Source: CAYQTK01 sp964420375 (GTDB lineage: Bacteria > RBG-13-61-14 > DATKZS01). Taken from it: a DNA stretch of 32,037 bases. Below, one piece after another: positions 1 to 7,398 of the stretch; the first letter of the stretch is position 1, and the number at the start of each line of letters is the position of its first letter. Where the stretch lies: NCBI GenBank assembly GCA_964420375.1, contig CAYQTK010000029.1:1-32037 (forward strand), in the 5' to 3' direction. The translations under genes and the position numbers were made by a program. The notes under the pieces were generated by a model. It ran no database searches. It saw only the letters and a list, made by a program, of their open reading frames with translations, and had not been told where the DNA came from.

Positions 1-5
1 ACTGC

Positions 6-48
6 TTTTTGTAAGCGACAAAAACAATTATGAACAAACACTGGTACT
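6..48 (+). repeat. Dispersed 43-nt repeat, copy 1
   Basis: This stretch matches 12542-12584 at 39 of 43 positions with no gaps. It contains the shared blocks GTAAGCGACA and TGAACAAACAC and ends in a (C/T)GGT(A/G)CT motif. Both copies lie in gene-free DNA close to other palindromic repeats. It may be one end of a larger element that is cut by the window start. No coding capacity is apparent. Confidence 0.7.
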
Positions 49-62
49 TCGACCGTGCCTTT

Positions 63-125
63 ATGTCGGGTCGCAGGTCAAATCTGGCGGCTATAGTGAT
101 TGGTTGAAATTAATCAACCCGACAT
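63..125. repeat. Nested inverted repeat
   Basis: The arms ATGTCGGGT (63-71) and ACCCGACAT (117-125) are perfect inverted repeats. Inside them, just before the right arm, GGTTGA and TCAACC form a second 6-bp stem with an AATTAA loop. No T-run follows on either strand, so it does not look like a simple terminator. It sits between the dispersed repeat and MITE copy A and belongs to the repeat-rich, gene-free left end. Confidence 0.5.
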
Positions 126-144
126 TAGCTGGCGGTCAGGGCAC

Positions 145-364
145 TAGTGCCTGTTGGAACTCCGTTTTCGGAGTGAGAAAGCTTGCTTTCGCACTCATAA
201 GTTCCGGCTTGCCGGAACTTACAAAAAGGCGCCTCGTAAACTGTGAGCCTTTTTTGGAGCGCATTTTCGACAAGCAAGCTTCCCGGCGGAAAAAGCGGAC
301 AGCTTGCTGCCGCAAAAACAGCGCCGCAAAAGTAAATTAAACCTCCGTTTCGCAACAGGCACTA
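145..364 (+). mobile_element. MITE-like element, copy A (220 bp)
   Basis: The element starts TAGTGCCTGTT and ends AACAGGCACTA, which are inverted copies of each other. Its interior aligns with the reverse complement of 5421-5700 along the whole length, apart from about 55-60 bp that are extra in that copy. Internal palindromes include ACTCCGTTTTCGGAGT and AAGTTCCGG-ctt-GCCGGAACTT. A reading frame stays open in both copies, but the differences are mostly non-synonymous and the opposite strand is open too, so it is treated as non-coding. Both ends carry TA, compatible with a TA-duplicating transposase acting in trans, but no longer target duplication is visible. Confidence 0.8.
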
Positions 365-394
365 TCTGATCAGCTTTACGTGATGAGCGGACGT

Positions 395-2485
395 TTATTC
401 GAGGTATCCCAGGGCCTGCAAGCGTCTTTTCTCCTCGGGGCCCCATTGGCGGGGTTTTTCCCGGTGGTCTCCGATCAGCAGGTTTTGAAGTTTGCCGGAG
501 GATTTTTCCCATTCTCGATATTGATCGTATAAGTCGTTCGCTTCGTCCGGACTTGTTCTAAGGAGGTTTTTCTTCTCCGCAGGGTCCGTCTCCAGGTTGA
601 AATATAAGCGCGGCTTTCCCTTCCGGAGGATGAGCTTGCGGTAGTCGTCCATGACCGCCTGTTCTTCAGGCCCATAGAGGGTGTACTCGCTGAAGTAAGT
701 GACAGGGCTTCCTCCGTCCTTTTTCCGGACGGGGTCGAAAAGGCTTATCCCCTGCATTTTTCCTTCGTATTTTATTCCCAGGTAATCGAGCACGGTGGGG
801 GCTAGGTCAACCAGACCTGCGCTGGATTCCACTGTTGTGCCCGCGTGCCGGTTTCCGGGAAGCTTGATGATAAGGGGAACGCGAATAAGCTCATTGTACT
901 GGCTGTGTCCGTGCCCGATTTTTCTATGTTCCCAGAACTCCTCTCCATGGTCGGCAAGGAAGACGATCAGGGAGTCTTCATAAATCCCGGTTCTTTTAAG
1001 CAGCTCTATGATCCTTGCCAGGCGGATATCAGTGTACCTGACTTCGCCCTGGTAAAGACGGTATAGCGTCTCTCGGCCCGGCTGCTCCCCGGGCTTTAAG
1101 CTCTTTAACCATGACCTGTTTATCTTTTCGGCGACCTCTTTTTCGGCCTTGGAAAAGCCTTTGTAAAAGCCTTCCAACTCGGGGTGCATTTTATAGGGCA
1201 GATGGGGGTCCAGGTAATGAATCCACAGAAACAAGGGCTCTTCATGGCGATACATGATCCACTTTTGCTGGGGATCCTCCAGGTTAAAAGCAGGCGGGTC
1301 CAGGTCTTTACTCAGCACTCGGCAGAAGTAGGGGAACGCGGTTAAGGGATGGAATACATCGTAAGTCTCAAGTTTATCAACGTCGTGTTTAATATATGTC
1401 TGAAAGCCCTTGTCAATATTCTGATACGGGGAAAGCCAGCTATTGGTATAAAATCCTACGGTGTTGTACCCCGCATCTCTCAATATCCGGGTCAGGTAAG
1501 TTACCCTGCTGGAAGCGGGTCGGGCGTCTTCCATTTCTTCGCCGGGTTCCAGTCTTCCTCCGCCGTGCACGGAAGGATACAGGCCGGTAAACACTGTTCC
1601 GAACGAGGGCAGGGTCCAAGGTGAGGGACTGTAAGCGTTATGGAAGACTATGCCGTCCCCCGCCAGTCCGTCAATGGCGGGGGTCAGGCCTTCCCGGCTG
1701 CCGTAGCACCCCAGTACGTCCTCCCGAAGGGTATCCACGGAAAGGATTATTACGTTCTTGCGCGTAGAAACCTTGTACTTAAGCTCGAACTCTTCAGCTT
1801 TTTCCAAAGAAAATGAAGCCGCAGAAGCCGCAAAGAGCAAAGCCGTTCCCATACCGATATACTCGCTTTTACGCGGGGACACGCCTCCTCTGTCAAGCAT
1901 AAAAAGCACGGCGAAAAGCAAGACACCGGCGCCTGCTGAGAGATAGGTATGTACTATCATCAGGTAAACAGAATGGCCTTGGTGAGCTCCGGCAATATAA
2001 ACCACGGGCAGGAGCAGGACAAAAGGCAAAGACGCCAGGTAGGGCAAGGGCCTGTTCATGACAAACCGGTTTTTTAAAACGCGATAAACAAGAAACAACA
2101 GGAGAGCTCCGCCGATGATGCACAGCGCAATATAGACCGCGGCGCTTTTGTCCAATACGCTCTTGTACTGCGAGAGAGTAAAATAGAAAAACAGATAATA
2201 AAAAAGAGAAAGAACCCACCAGGCCACGCAAACAAGTATTACAGCCTGGGGTTTTCCTTCAGACAGGCTTTTTTTAAAATCCCTCGAAACCACGGCAAAC
2301 AAAAAGGCAGCCAGTGCGAAAAACCCGGCGAACCAGGCGCCGAGCACCAACACCCGTTTTGCCATGTAAAGAGGCGGAAACGTCTCATGCACCACCAGGT
2401 CTAGAAAGACAAGGGAAAGGACATTCACGGCGAGAAGCACTATGCAAAGCCGATATCCTTCCGGCTTTGACTTCCGTTCATCCAT
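395..2485 (-). CDS. Membrane-anchored sulfatase/phosphotransferase-fold protein
   Basis: This is a 696-residue protein with about seven hydrophobic segments in residues 12-228, followed by an alkaline-phosphatase-superfamily domain. Metal-site motifs are VIILSVDTLRED (Asp251) and, near the C-terminus, LADHGEEF followed by GHGHS. The nucleophile loop reads SPWTLPS, so Thr291 stands where true sulfatases have Cys/Ser in C/S-x-P-S-R. A formylglycine sulfatase is therefore unlikely, and a phosphoethanolamine/phosphoglycerol transferase or phosphodiesterase on the outer face of the inner membrane is possible. Start: the open frame extends 21 codons upstream, but ATG at 2485 has GGAG nine nucleotides before it. 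It is the last gene of the minus-strand block 4972-395, 147 nt after its neighbour. Substrate unknown. Confidence 0.85.
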   Translation of the reverse strand: MDERKSKPEGYRLCIVLLAVNVLSLVFLDLVVHETFPPLYMAKRVLVLGAWFAGFFALAAFLFAVVSRDFKKSLSEGKPQAVILVCVAWWVLSLFYYLFFYFTLSQYKSVLDKSAAVYIALCIIGGALLLFLVYRVLKNRFVMNRPLPYLASLPFVLLLPVVYIAGAHQGHSVYLMIVHTYLSAGAGVLLFAVLFMLDRGGVSPRKSEYIGMGTALLFAASAASFSLEKAEEFELKYKVSTRKNVIILSVDTLREDVLGCYGSREGLTPAIDGLAGDGIVFHNAYSPSPWTLPSFGTVFTGLYPSVHGGGRLEPGEEMEDARPASSRVTYLTRILRDAGYNTVGFYTNSWLSPYQNIDKGFQTYIKHDVDKLETYDVFHPLTAFPYFCRVLSKDLDPPAFNLEDPQQKWIMYRHEEPLFLWIHYLDPHLPYKMHPELEGFYKGFSKAEKEVAEKINRSWLKSLKPGEQPGRETLYRLYQGEVRYTDIRLARIIELLKRTGIYEDSLIVFLADHGEEFWEHRKIGHGHSQYNELIRVPLIIKLPGNRHAGTTVESSAGLVDLAPTVLDYLGIKYEGKMQGISLFDPVRKKDGGSPVTYFSEYTLYGPEEQAVMDDYRKLILRKGKPRLYFNLETDPAEKKNLLRTSPDEANDLYDQYREWEKSSGKLQNLLIGDHREKPRQWGPEEKRRLQALGYLE

Positions 2486-2632
2486 TATATGCATCTCCGT
2501 CTGGGGCTTCCGGCAAGGCCAAGTGCCCGGGGTGAAAGGCGCCGGCATTTTTAAACGCTCCGACCCGGAAGGGAATAGTTTGTGCGTAAAACAGTGCAGC
2601 TCAAATCATTTTACCAACCTGGAGGTCCGAAA

Positions 2633-3778
2633 TTACTCCTCCACCATTTTTCCCTCCGTCGAGGTGATCATCCAGATACTACCTTTTTTAACCAGAGAGG
2701 TCTCCATCTTCCAGGTCTCGATTATGGTCCCGTCCCGGTCTTTCAAGTCTACGATATACATAGTGCGGGCCTTGGTCTCAGAGTCCCGGCCAGCCTCGAA
2801 TCCCCGGATGGCGAACCCGTGGATCGAGCAGAACTTCTGGGCCGCACCGTAAAACCATCCCCTGGTCTTTCCGGTAGACCAGTAGTTATAAGCCTCGTCA
2901 AAATCGTTATTTATCAGCATGCAGTAATACTTGTAGACCACTCCGCGAATGGTGTCAGCTTTCCATCTATTGCATTGGATGTCCCCTTCCGGCGGACAAG
3001 GATGGGCATAACTCTCCGAACCCGGCTGCTCCTTTTCCGGGGGCTTTGTTTCTTCGGGGTCGGGCTCCTCTTGCCGGCCGGAGTTTTCTTCTCCGGTCTC
3101 GGCGGACTCTTCTGCCGGCTCTGCAGGGGTTTCGCCGGCGGAAGGCTCTTTGGTTTCATTTGATGGAGCTTCGCGGTATTTGCTGGGCACTGGCGGGCCG
3201 AAATAATCCTCGTTTTTGCTTATCTGGGGAGCGGGCGGCGCGGTCTTGGGCTCTGCTTGTCCGGGCTTTACAGGGGGACCTGATGCCTGACCTCTTTTTT
3301 TATGGACCTCTGGTTTATCTGTCTTTTCGGTTTCCGGTGGCCGGTTCTTGTCAACTCCGGTTTCATCTTTCGTTCCCGGAGAGGGCCTTTGCTTAGCAGG
3401 GCGCTTATTCCGGGACGGCTTAATGATAATCCTGGTTTCTCCCTGTAAGGGATCGTAGCTCAAGCTATCCTGATTCTTGACTTCGATCTCGTGCTTGATG
3501 AAATCGGCCACCAGGATAACGTGGGTAGAGGCTTTCAGGAGAACGCGTCTCTCCAGGCCGATTCCCTTCCGGCTCACTTTGATACGGTGGACACCCGGCC
3601 GGAAGTCAGGCAGCGGGTATGGTGTGGCGTGCATCTCCACCGAGTCGATCCATACCGCGGCAGGAGGCTTTTCAGGAAATGCGAGGATTTCAAGCTTCAC
3701 GCTTTCCTTCGGCCAGACCGGGCCGGAAAGACTCATCAATAAAAAAACCGCTCCTAATATCAATGCCGTCTTTTTCAT
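2633..3778 (-). CDS. Secreted PEGA-like protein with NTF2-like C-terminus
   Basis: A 381-residue protein that starts with a signal peptide (MKKTALILGAVFLLMSLSG). Residues of about 25-90 resemble a PEGA domain (AVWIDSVEMHATPYPLPDF, then RPGVHRIKVSRKG), a small beta domain linked to surface or wall association. About 150 residues rich in Pro, Glu and Lys follow and look disordered. The last about 120 residues (from CNRWKADTIRGVVYKYY) resemble NTF2-like domains of periplasmic proteins. The start at 3778 is preferred over an upstream ATG because the signal peptide begins there and GAGGGA lies just ahead. It is 147 nt from both flanking genes. It may be a periplasmic or surface structural protein; the specific role is unknown. 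Confidence 0.7.
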   Translation of the reverse strand: MKKTALILGAVFLLMSLSGPVWPKESVKLEILAFPEKPPAAVWIDSVEMHATPYPLPDFRPGVHRIKVSRKGIGLERRVLLKASTHVILVADFIKHEIEVKNQDSLSYDPLQGETRIIIKPSRNKRPAKQRPSPGTKDETGVDKNRPPETEKTDKPEVHKKRGQASGPPVKPGQAEPKTAPPAPQISKNEDYFGPPVPSKYREAPSNETKEPSAGETPAEPAEESAETGEENSGRQEEPDPEETKPPEKEQPGSESYAHPCPPEGDIQCNRWKADTIRGVVYKYYCMLINNDFDEAYNYWSTGKTRGWFYGAAQKFCSIHGFAIRGFEAGRDSETKARTMYIVDLKDRDGTIIETWKMETSLVKKGSIWMITSTEGKMVEE

Positions 3779-3925
3779 GGTATCCCTCGAACGGCAAGAT
3801 TCATTCAATGTTCCCCCAGAAAACGGACCCGGAAAACGGACGTTGACTATGCCTGGAAAAGACGCAACCCGAAAGCGCCATGCCTGTGAAAAATAAGAAC
3901 GTATCGCGTTATAAAAAGTTCAGCA

Positions 3926-4252
3926 TCATTGCTCTGCCGAAGTCTTGATCTTTTTCAAGTACTCCTTAAGTATCTCGCGGTCTTCCGGGCTTATTTTTAT
4001 AAACTGGATAGCCATGCCCGCGGGCTCACCCGTCTTCGGGTTCGGCCTGTAAAGCGTCCGAATAACACGAGCCAGTGCTTTGAATGTTTTGTTCAGCTCT
4101 TCCAGTCGATACTCGAAATGTAATATAGAGCCGGTCTTCCGGGGGTTTTTGTTTATTATGTACGCTCCCCCTTCGGAAATGTTCCACACATGCCGACTAT
4201 CCAAGAAGACCCTTTCATTTTTGCGATTGTCACGACCCTCAGGCGGGTTCAT
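3926..4252 (-). CDS. PilZ-domain protein (c-di-GMP receptor-like)
   Basis: A 108-residue stand-alone PilZ domain. The c-di-GMP-binding signature is present as RKNER (RxxxR) and NISEGG (N/DxSxxG), but the stretch between them is shorter than in most PilZ proteins. The C-terminal part (AGMAIQFIKISPEDREILKEYL) is typical of the fold. The start is well supported: AGGAGG lies five nucleotides before ATG, and this ribosome site overlaps the stop codon of the upstream coiled-coil gene, which suggests translational coupling. It probably alters its partner proteins in response to c-di-GMP. The partner is not known but may be the adjacent coiled-coil protein. Confidence 0.85.
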   Translation of the reverse strand: MNPPEGRDNRKNERVFLDSRHVWNISEGGAYIINKNPRKTGSILHFEYRLEELNKTFKALARVIRTLYRPNPKTGEPAGMAIQFIKISPEDREILKEYLKKIKTSAEQ

Positions 4253-4261
4253 CAGGACCTC

Positions 4262-4972
4262 CTAGTTTTCAAGCAGATCCTTTATCATCTGTTGCTCGGT
4301 AACGTATTTCAACTGCTCTTCCATGATATCGCCCACGCGGGTGCTTTCATCCACCTCGAAACCGGAGCCTGCTTCCGTCCGCCGGCTTTCCAGGATGTCC
4401 ACCAGCATCTTCAAGTCGGCTATCTCCTGGTCCTTATCCTTCAAAGAACGCTCCATGCTCCGGAGGGCATCCTTGTACTTCTGAAGCTCCTGCTCGAGCT
4501 CTTCCATGCCCTCCTGCGCCCGCTCGCCGGTACGCTCTTTCTCCCGGACAACCTCCTCGTGCATCTTCATGAAGGCGTTCAGGGAACGTTCCACCAACGA
4601 AAGCGCCCGCTCGGTATGGGAGGACAGTTCCCGGCTAAGAGGAAGCCTGGAGACCAGCGTACTCAACTCTGAACTTTGTCCTTCCGGCTCATGGCTTTGG
4701 AGCTCTTCGCTGACCTCATCCGCGGCGGACTCATCCTTTGCAACGGAGTGGGGAACTGAAGCGGCCTCATTCCGGTGTGAATCCCCAGGGGGGACATGCC
4801 CGGCGTTCTCCCCCTCCAAAGAGTCGGGGTAATCAATCCAGATGTACTCTCCAAGGTTCGTACTCCGCGTCAGCGACCGGGAAGACTCGAATACCCGCCG
4901 GATTTCATCCGGAGAAGCTCCGCTCATCCTTTCGTACTCTTCCTTTGTAAGCCATTTGCCGCAGGAAGTCAT
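4262..4972 (-). CDS. Coiled-coil protein with N-terminal helix-turn-helix-like segment
   Basis: About 236 residues. The first about 35 residues (GKWLTKEEYERMSGASPDEI...) resemble a small helix-turn-helix, and the segment after about residue 90 is a long, highly charged coiled coil. No enzyme motif is visible. The start is uncertain: ATG at 4972 and TTG at 4978 are in frame, and GGGGG lies 10 nt before the ATG or 4 nt before the TTG. It is the first gene of the minus-strand block, with a TTGCCA-16-TATAAT promoter immediately upstream, and it is 9 nt from the PilZ gene. It could be a scaffold or polarity-type adaptor; this is a guess from structure and context only. Confidence 0.65.
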   Translation of the reverse strand: MTSCGKWLTKEEYERMSGASPDEIRRVFESSRSLTRSTNLGEYIWIDYPDSLEGENAGHVPPGDSHRNEAASVPHSVAKDESAADEVSEELQSHEPEGQSSELSTLVSRLPLSRELSSHTERALSLVERSLNAFMKMHEEVVREKERTGERAQEGMEELEQELQKYKDALRSMERSLKDKDQEIADLKMLVDILESRRTEAGSGFEVDESTRVGDIMEEQLKYVTEQQMIKDLLEN

Positions 4973-4992
4973 AATCAAGAAACCCCCGCTAT

Positions 4993-5020
4993 ATTATAGA
5001 GGCTAAAGCAAAGATGGCAA
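4993..5020 (-). promoter_or_regulatory. Candidate sigma70 promoter for the coiled-coil/PilZ block
   Basis: Reading the minus strand, TTGCCA (5020-5015) is followed after 16 nt by a perfect TATAAT (4998-4993). The expected start site is near 4986, leaving a leader of only about 14 nt that still contains the GGGGG ribosome-site candidate. Confidence 0.55.
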
Positions 5021-5088
5021 ATCCAACTTTTCCCCCTTGGTAAATATAGCACCATAACAGCCCGGATTACAAGCAATGTGTTAATAGA

Positions 5089-5333
5089 GGGTGTACGACA
5101 TATTTGGTGGTCATTGCCTCCCGGGTGGCCCACGCATTTTCGTCCTCGCAACTGCGTGGGCTGCCCTTTCTGAACTCCCTGCTCGCTTCAAGCTTTTCCA
5201 AAAATGGCTCCCTTCTCTTTTGAACCCCTCCTGCGCTCTTGCCCCTGTCTTCCTCCTGATGATCTTGGATACTATCAGACCAGCATCCCCAAAAGCAGGC
5301 CGGCTCAACAGCCACCAAATATATCACACACCC
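5089..5333. mobile_element. 245-bp inverted-repeat element with 9-bp target duplication
   Basis: The ends are 22-bp inverted repeats that match at 19 positions. Both begin GGGTGT and share ATATTTGGTGG. They are flanked by a perfect 9-bp direct repeat GTTAATAGA at 5080-5088 and 5334-5342, the footprint of a transposition event. The interior has a 9-bp hairpin, GCCCACGCA (5128-5136) with TGCGTGGGC (5153-5161). No transposase is encoded, so it is a non-autonomous MITE or IS remnant moved in trans. TIRs beginning GGG together with an 8-9 bp duplication recall IS256-type elements, but the family is not established. Confidence 0.85.
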
Positions 5334-5420
5334 GTTAATAGAACTGTTCCCCGTCCCGGAACAAAATCAGGCCGCGGAAACACCAAATCTTGCAGGCTGT
5401 TCTGGGGATGCTAAAATAAA

Positions 5421-5700
5421 TAGTGCCTGTTGCGAAACGGAGGCTTAATTTACTTTTGCGGGGCTGTTTTGGAATGCGGCAGCAAGCTGTCCGTTTTTTC
5501 CGCCGGGAATCTTGCTTCATGAAAATGCGCTCCACAAGATGCTCGCAGTTTACGAGGCGCCTGTTTGTAAGTTCCGGCAAGCCGGAACTTATGAAAGCGA
5601 AAGCAAGCTTTCCTGTCTGCCCTGTCTGCGTGTCCGGCACAGGCAGGCGTGTCCGGCACAGCAGGCGCACTCCGAAAACGGAGTTTCGAAACAGGCACTA
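5421..5700 (-). mobile_element. MITE-like element, copy B (280 bp)
   Basis: The termini are TAGTGCCTGTTGCGAAAC and its inverted partner GTTTCGAAACAGGCACTA, matching at 17 of 18 positions. Read on the minus strand it aligns with copy A at 145-364 and carries the same internal palindrome AAGTTCCGGC/GCCGGAACTT. It is longer because of an extra block containing a tandem repeat. It ends 37 nt before the rpoH start, so it must replace, move or carry part of the rpoH promoter. No transposase is encoded. Confidence 0.85.
5628..5664 (+). repeat. Tandem repeat inside MITE copy B
   Basis: Two adjacent units share GCGTGTCCGGCACAG: 5628-5646 (19 nt, ending GCAG) and 5647-5664 (18 nt, ending CAG). Copy A has no such block, so this is either an expansion in copy B or a deletion in copy A. 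Confidence 0.75.
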
Positions 5701-5737
5701 AATAGACTCGGTTATTAAATCGACAAGCAAGGATCTC

Positions 5738-6886
5738 ATGGCCGGTAAAAAGACCCATATCAAAAAAACTTCGAAGAAAAAGCACATCCCCGGCAAGGGA
5801 AGCCGGAAGGCAACTGCTGCAAAGAACAAGTCCGGGAAGAAGGCGGAGAAACAAAACGAAGAGGAACTTTCCGATTCTGCGAGTGCTGAGGATTCCGTCG
5901 AGGGCTTCCAGGGCATTTCCGACCTGGCTGAAGATTCCCCCGAGGGTCAGAATCAGGACCTGGACACCAAGATAGAGAAGGACGTAACCTCTCTTGCTCC
6001 TTCTCGTCCGACCTCTCCGGAACGCGCTCCTATCCTGCAGCGCTACCTGGCTGAAATACGCAATTACCCGCTATTGGACAAGGAACAGGAGCATGAGCTT
6101 GCGGCCCGCTACCTGGAACACAACGACCTCCAATCCGCTCGGACCCTGGTCTCGTCTAACCTCCGCCTGGTGGTCAAGATAGCCCTCGAGTACTACCGCA
6201 ACTGGATGGACCTTCTGGACCTCATTCAGGAAGGAAACGTGGGACTGATGCAGGCGGTGAAGAAGTTCGACCCCTACCGTGGCATCAGGCTGTCCACATA
6301 CGCCAGCTTCTGGATCCGGGCATATATCCTCAAGTTCCTCATGGACAACTGGAGGCTGGTCAAGATCGGGACCACCCAGGCGCAAAGAAAGCTCTTTTTC
6401 AACCTTAAAAAGGAAAAAGACCGGCTCGAGCAGTTCGGGTTCGAGCCCGGCTCCCGCGCGCTTGCCGACTCTCTGGACGTCAAGGAAAGCGAAGTAAGCG
6501 AGATGGACCAGCGCTTGAGCGGCCGTGACGAAAGCCTTGACAAGCCGGTAACCGAGGACGGCAACCAGACGCGGGAGATGACCCTGCCCGCGGAGCAGAA
6601 GCCGGTGGACGAGGCGCTGGCAGAGGACCAGTTTAACCGGATAATAAAAAGGAAGCTCGAGTCCTTCCGAAAGACGTTGAAAGACTCCCACTATGAAAAG
6701 GAGGCTTTTATCTTTGACAACCGCCTCATGAGAGAAGAACCGCTCACCCTGCAGGAAGTTGGAGAAGAGTTCGGCATCTCCCGCGAAAGGGTCCGGCAGC
6801 TCGAGTCGCGGCTGGTAAACAAGATAAGGGACTACCTCAAGGCAGAGCTGCCCGACTACGAGGACTACGAGTTTGTGCTGAAGTAA
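5738..6886 (+). CDS. rpoH: RNA polymerase sigma-32-type (heat-shock) sigma factor
   Basis: A 382-residue group-3-like sigma70-family factor. Residues about 98-205 carry regions 1.2-2.4 (SNLRLVVKIA, DLIQEGNVGLMQAVKKFDP, STYASFWIRAYI). QRKLFFNLKK at 216-225 is the RpoH box that distinguishes sigma-32 from other sigmas. Region 4.2 with its helix-turn-helix is LTLQEVGEEFGISRERVRQ (337-355). It directs core polymerase to heat-shock-type promoters. The first about 95 residues are an unusual extension: a Lys/Arg-rich part (1-40), then an acidic Ser/Glu-rich part. ATG has AAGGA four nucleotides upstream. It is monocistronic, convergent with the PilZ gene, and has a MITE directly upstream. Confidence 0.9.
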   Translation: MAGKKTHIKKTSKKKHIPGKGSRKATAAKNKSGKKAEKQNEEELSDSASAEDSVEGFQGISDLAEDSPEGQNQDLDTKIEKDVTSLAPSRPTSPERAPILQRYLAEIRNYPLLDKEQEHELAARYLEHNDLQSARTLVSSNLRLVVKIALEYYRNWMDLLDLIQEGNVGLMQAVKKFDPYRGIRLSTYASFWIRAYILKFLMDNWRLVKIGTTQAQRKLFFNLKKEKDRLEQFGFEPGSRALADSLDVKESEVSEMDQRLSGRDESLDKPVTEDGNQTREMTLPAEQKPVDEALAEDQFNRIIKRKLESFRKTLKDSHYEKEAFIFDNRLMREEPLTLQEVGEEFGISRERVRQLESRLVNKIRDYLKAELPDYEDYEFVLK

Positions 6887-6926
6887 ACGGCGTTGCAAAC
6901 GCGCCGATCTGTATTAGGAGGAGCTG

Positions 6927-7286
6927 TTATAACGTTGTATCTCCTTGTTCATTGCTCTCTTCCAGAAAACTTATTATTGCGGAGATTGACTCGGGGGAGA
7001 CCTCGTTGAAAACTATTCCCATGCCCGGGATGATGTTGGGAGTATCGCGGTCGTATTTCACGGTCCGGACTACTTCGCCTTCCGCCTCTACCGGATGTTC
7101 ACGCCCGGGAAGCGTAAAATGAAGATAGAGCCGCGTGCCCGACTCATAAGGACGCTTGGTCTCTAAAAACAAGCCTCCTCGAGAAATGTCTCTCGAATAA
7201 TAGTACTGATCGGTCCCCGATTTCTGCAGGGTGACCTTGGTTACCATGGTCACCCGACGGTGTTGACGTTTTTCCATAAAAGACAA
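6927..7286 (-). CDS. PilZ-domain protein
   Basis: About 119 residues forming a single PilZ domain. RQHRR (RxxxR) and DISRGG (DxSxxG) are both intact, with normal spacing, so c-di-GMP binding is expected. The frame extends further upstream, but the best start is TTG at 7286, with GGGAGG six nucleotides before it. ATG at 7277 has no ribosome site at normal distance. It is convergent with rpoH (40 nt between stops) and divergent from polA. It is more canonical than the other PilZ protein at 3926-4252. Target unknown. Confidence 0.85.
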   Translation of the reverse strand: MSFMEKRQHRRVTMVTKVTLQKSGTDQYYYSRDISRGGLFLETKRPYESGTRLYLHFTLPGREHPVEAEGEVVRTVKYDRDTPNIIPGMGIVFNEVSPESISAIISFLEESNEQGDTTL

Positions 7287-7398
7287 CGCAAACCTCCCTA
7301 CTGCGGTTAGGACTCGCAACTGCGTTGAGTTTATAATATATTCCCAAGTTAGAACATAACAGACGATCCTGCACCAAAAACCTGGAAAGGACCGGACT
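7287..7398. promoter_or_regulatory. Divergent promoter region between PilZ gene and polA
   Basis: The 112-nt gap must drive both divergent genes. An AT-rich patch near 7330-7342 contains a perfect TATAAT on the plus strand (7332-7337), and its complement offers TATTAT/TATAAA for the minus strand. No good -35 is seen for either direction (plus strand has only TTAGGA at 19 nt), so the promoters may be weak or use activators. Confidence 0.35.

Noticed and set aside
104..340. Reading frame in MITE copy A, related to one in copy B
   Set aside because: The frames share residues because the DNA is the same repeat. The differences are mostly non-synonymous, the opposite strand is also open, and no ribosome site is seen.
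6071..6898. 275-residue frame opposite rpoH
   Set aside because: It is the mirror of a highly conserved gene with GC-rich codons and shows no family features.
6887..6926. CGGCG...CGCCG hairpin between rpoH and the PilZ gene as a terminator
   Set aside because: No T-run follows on either strand.
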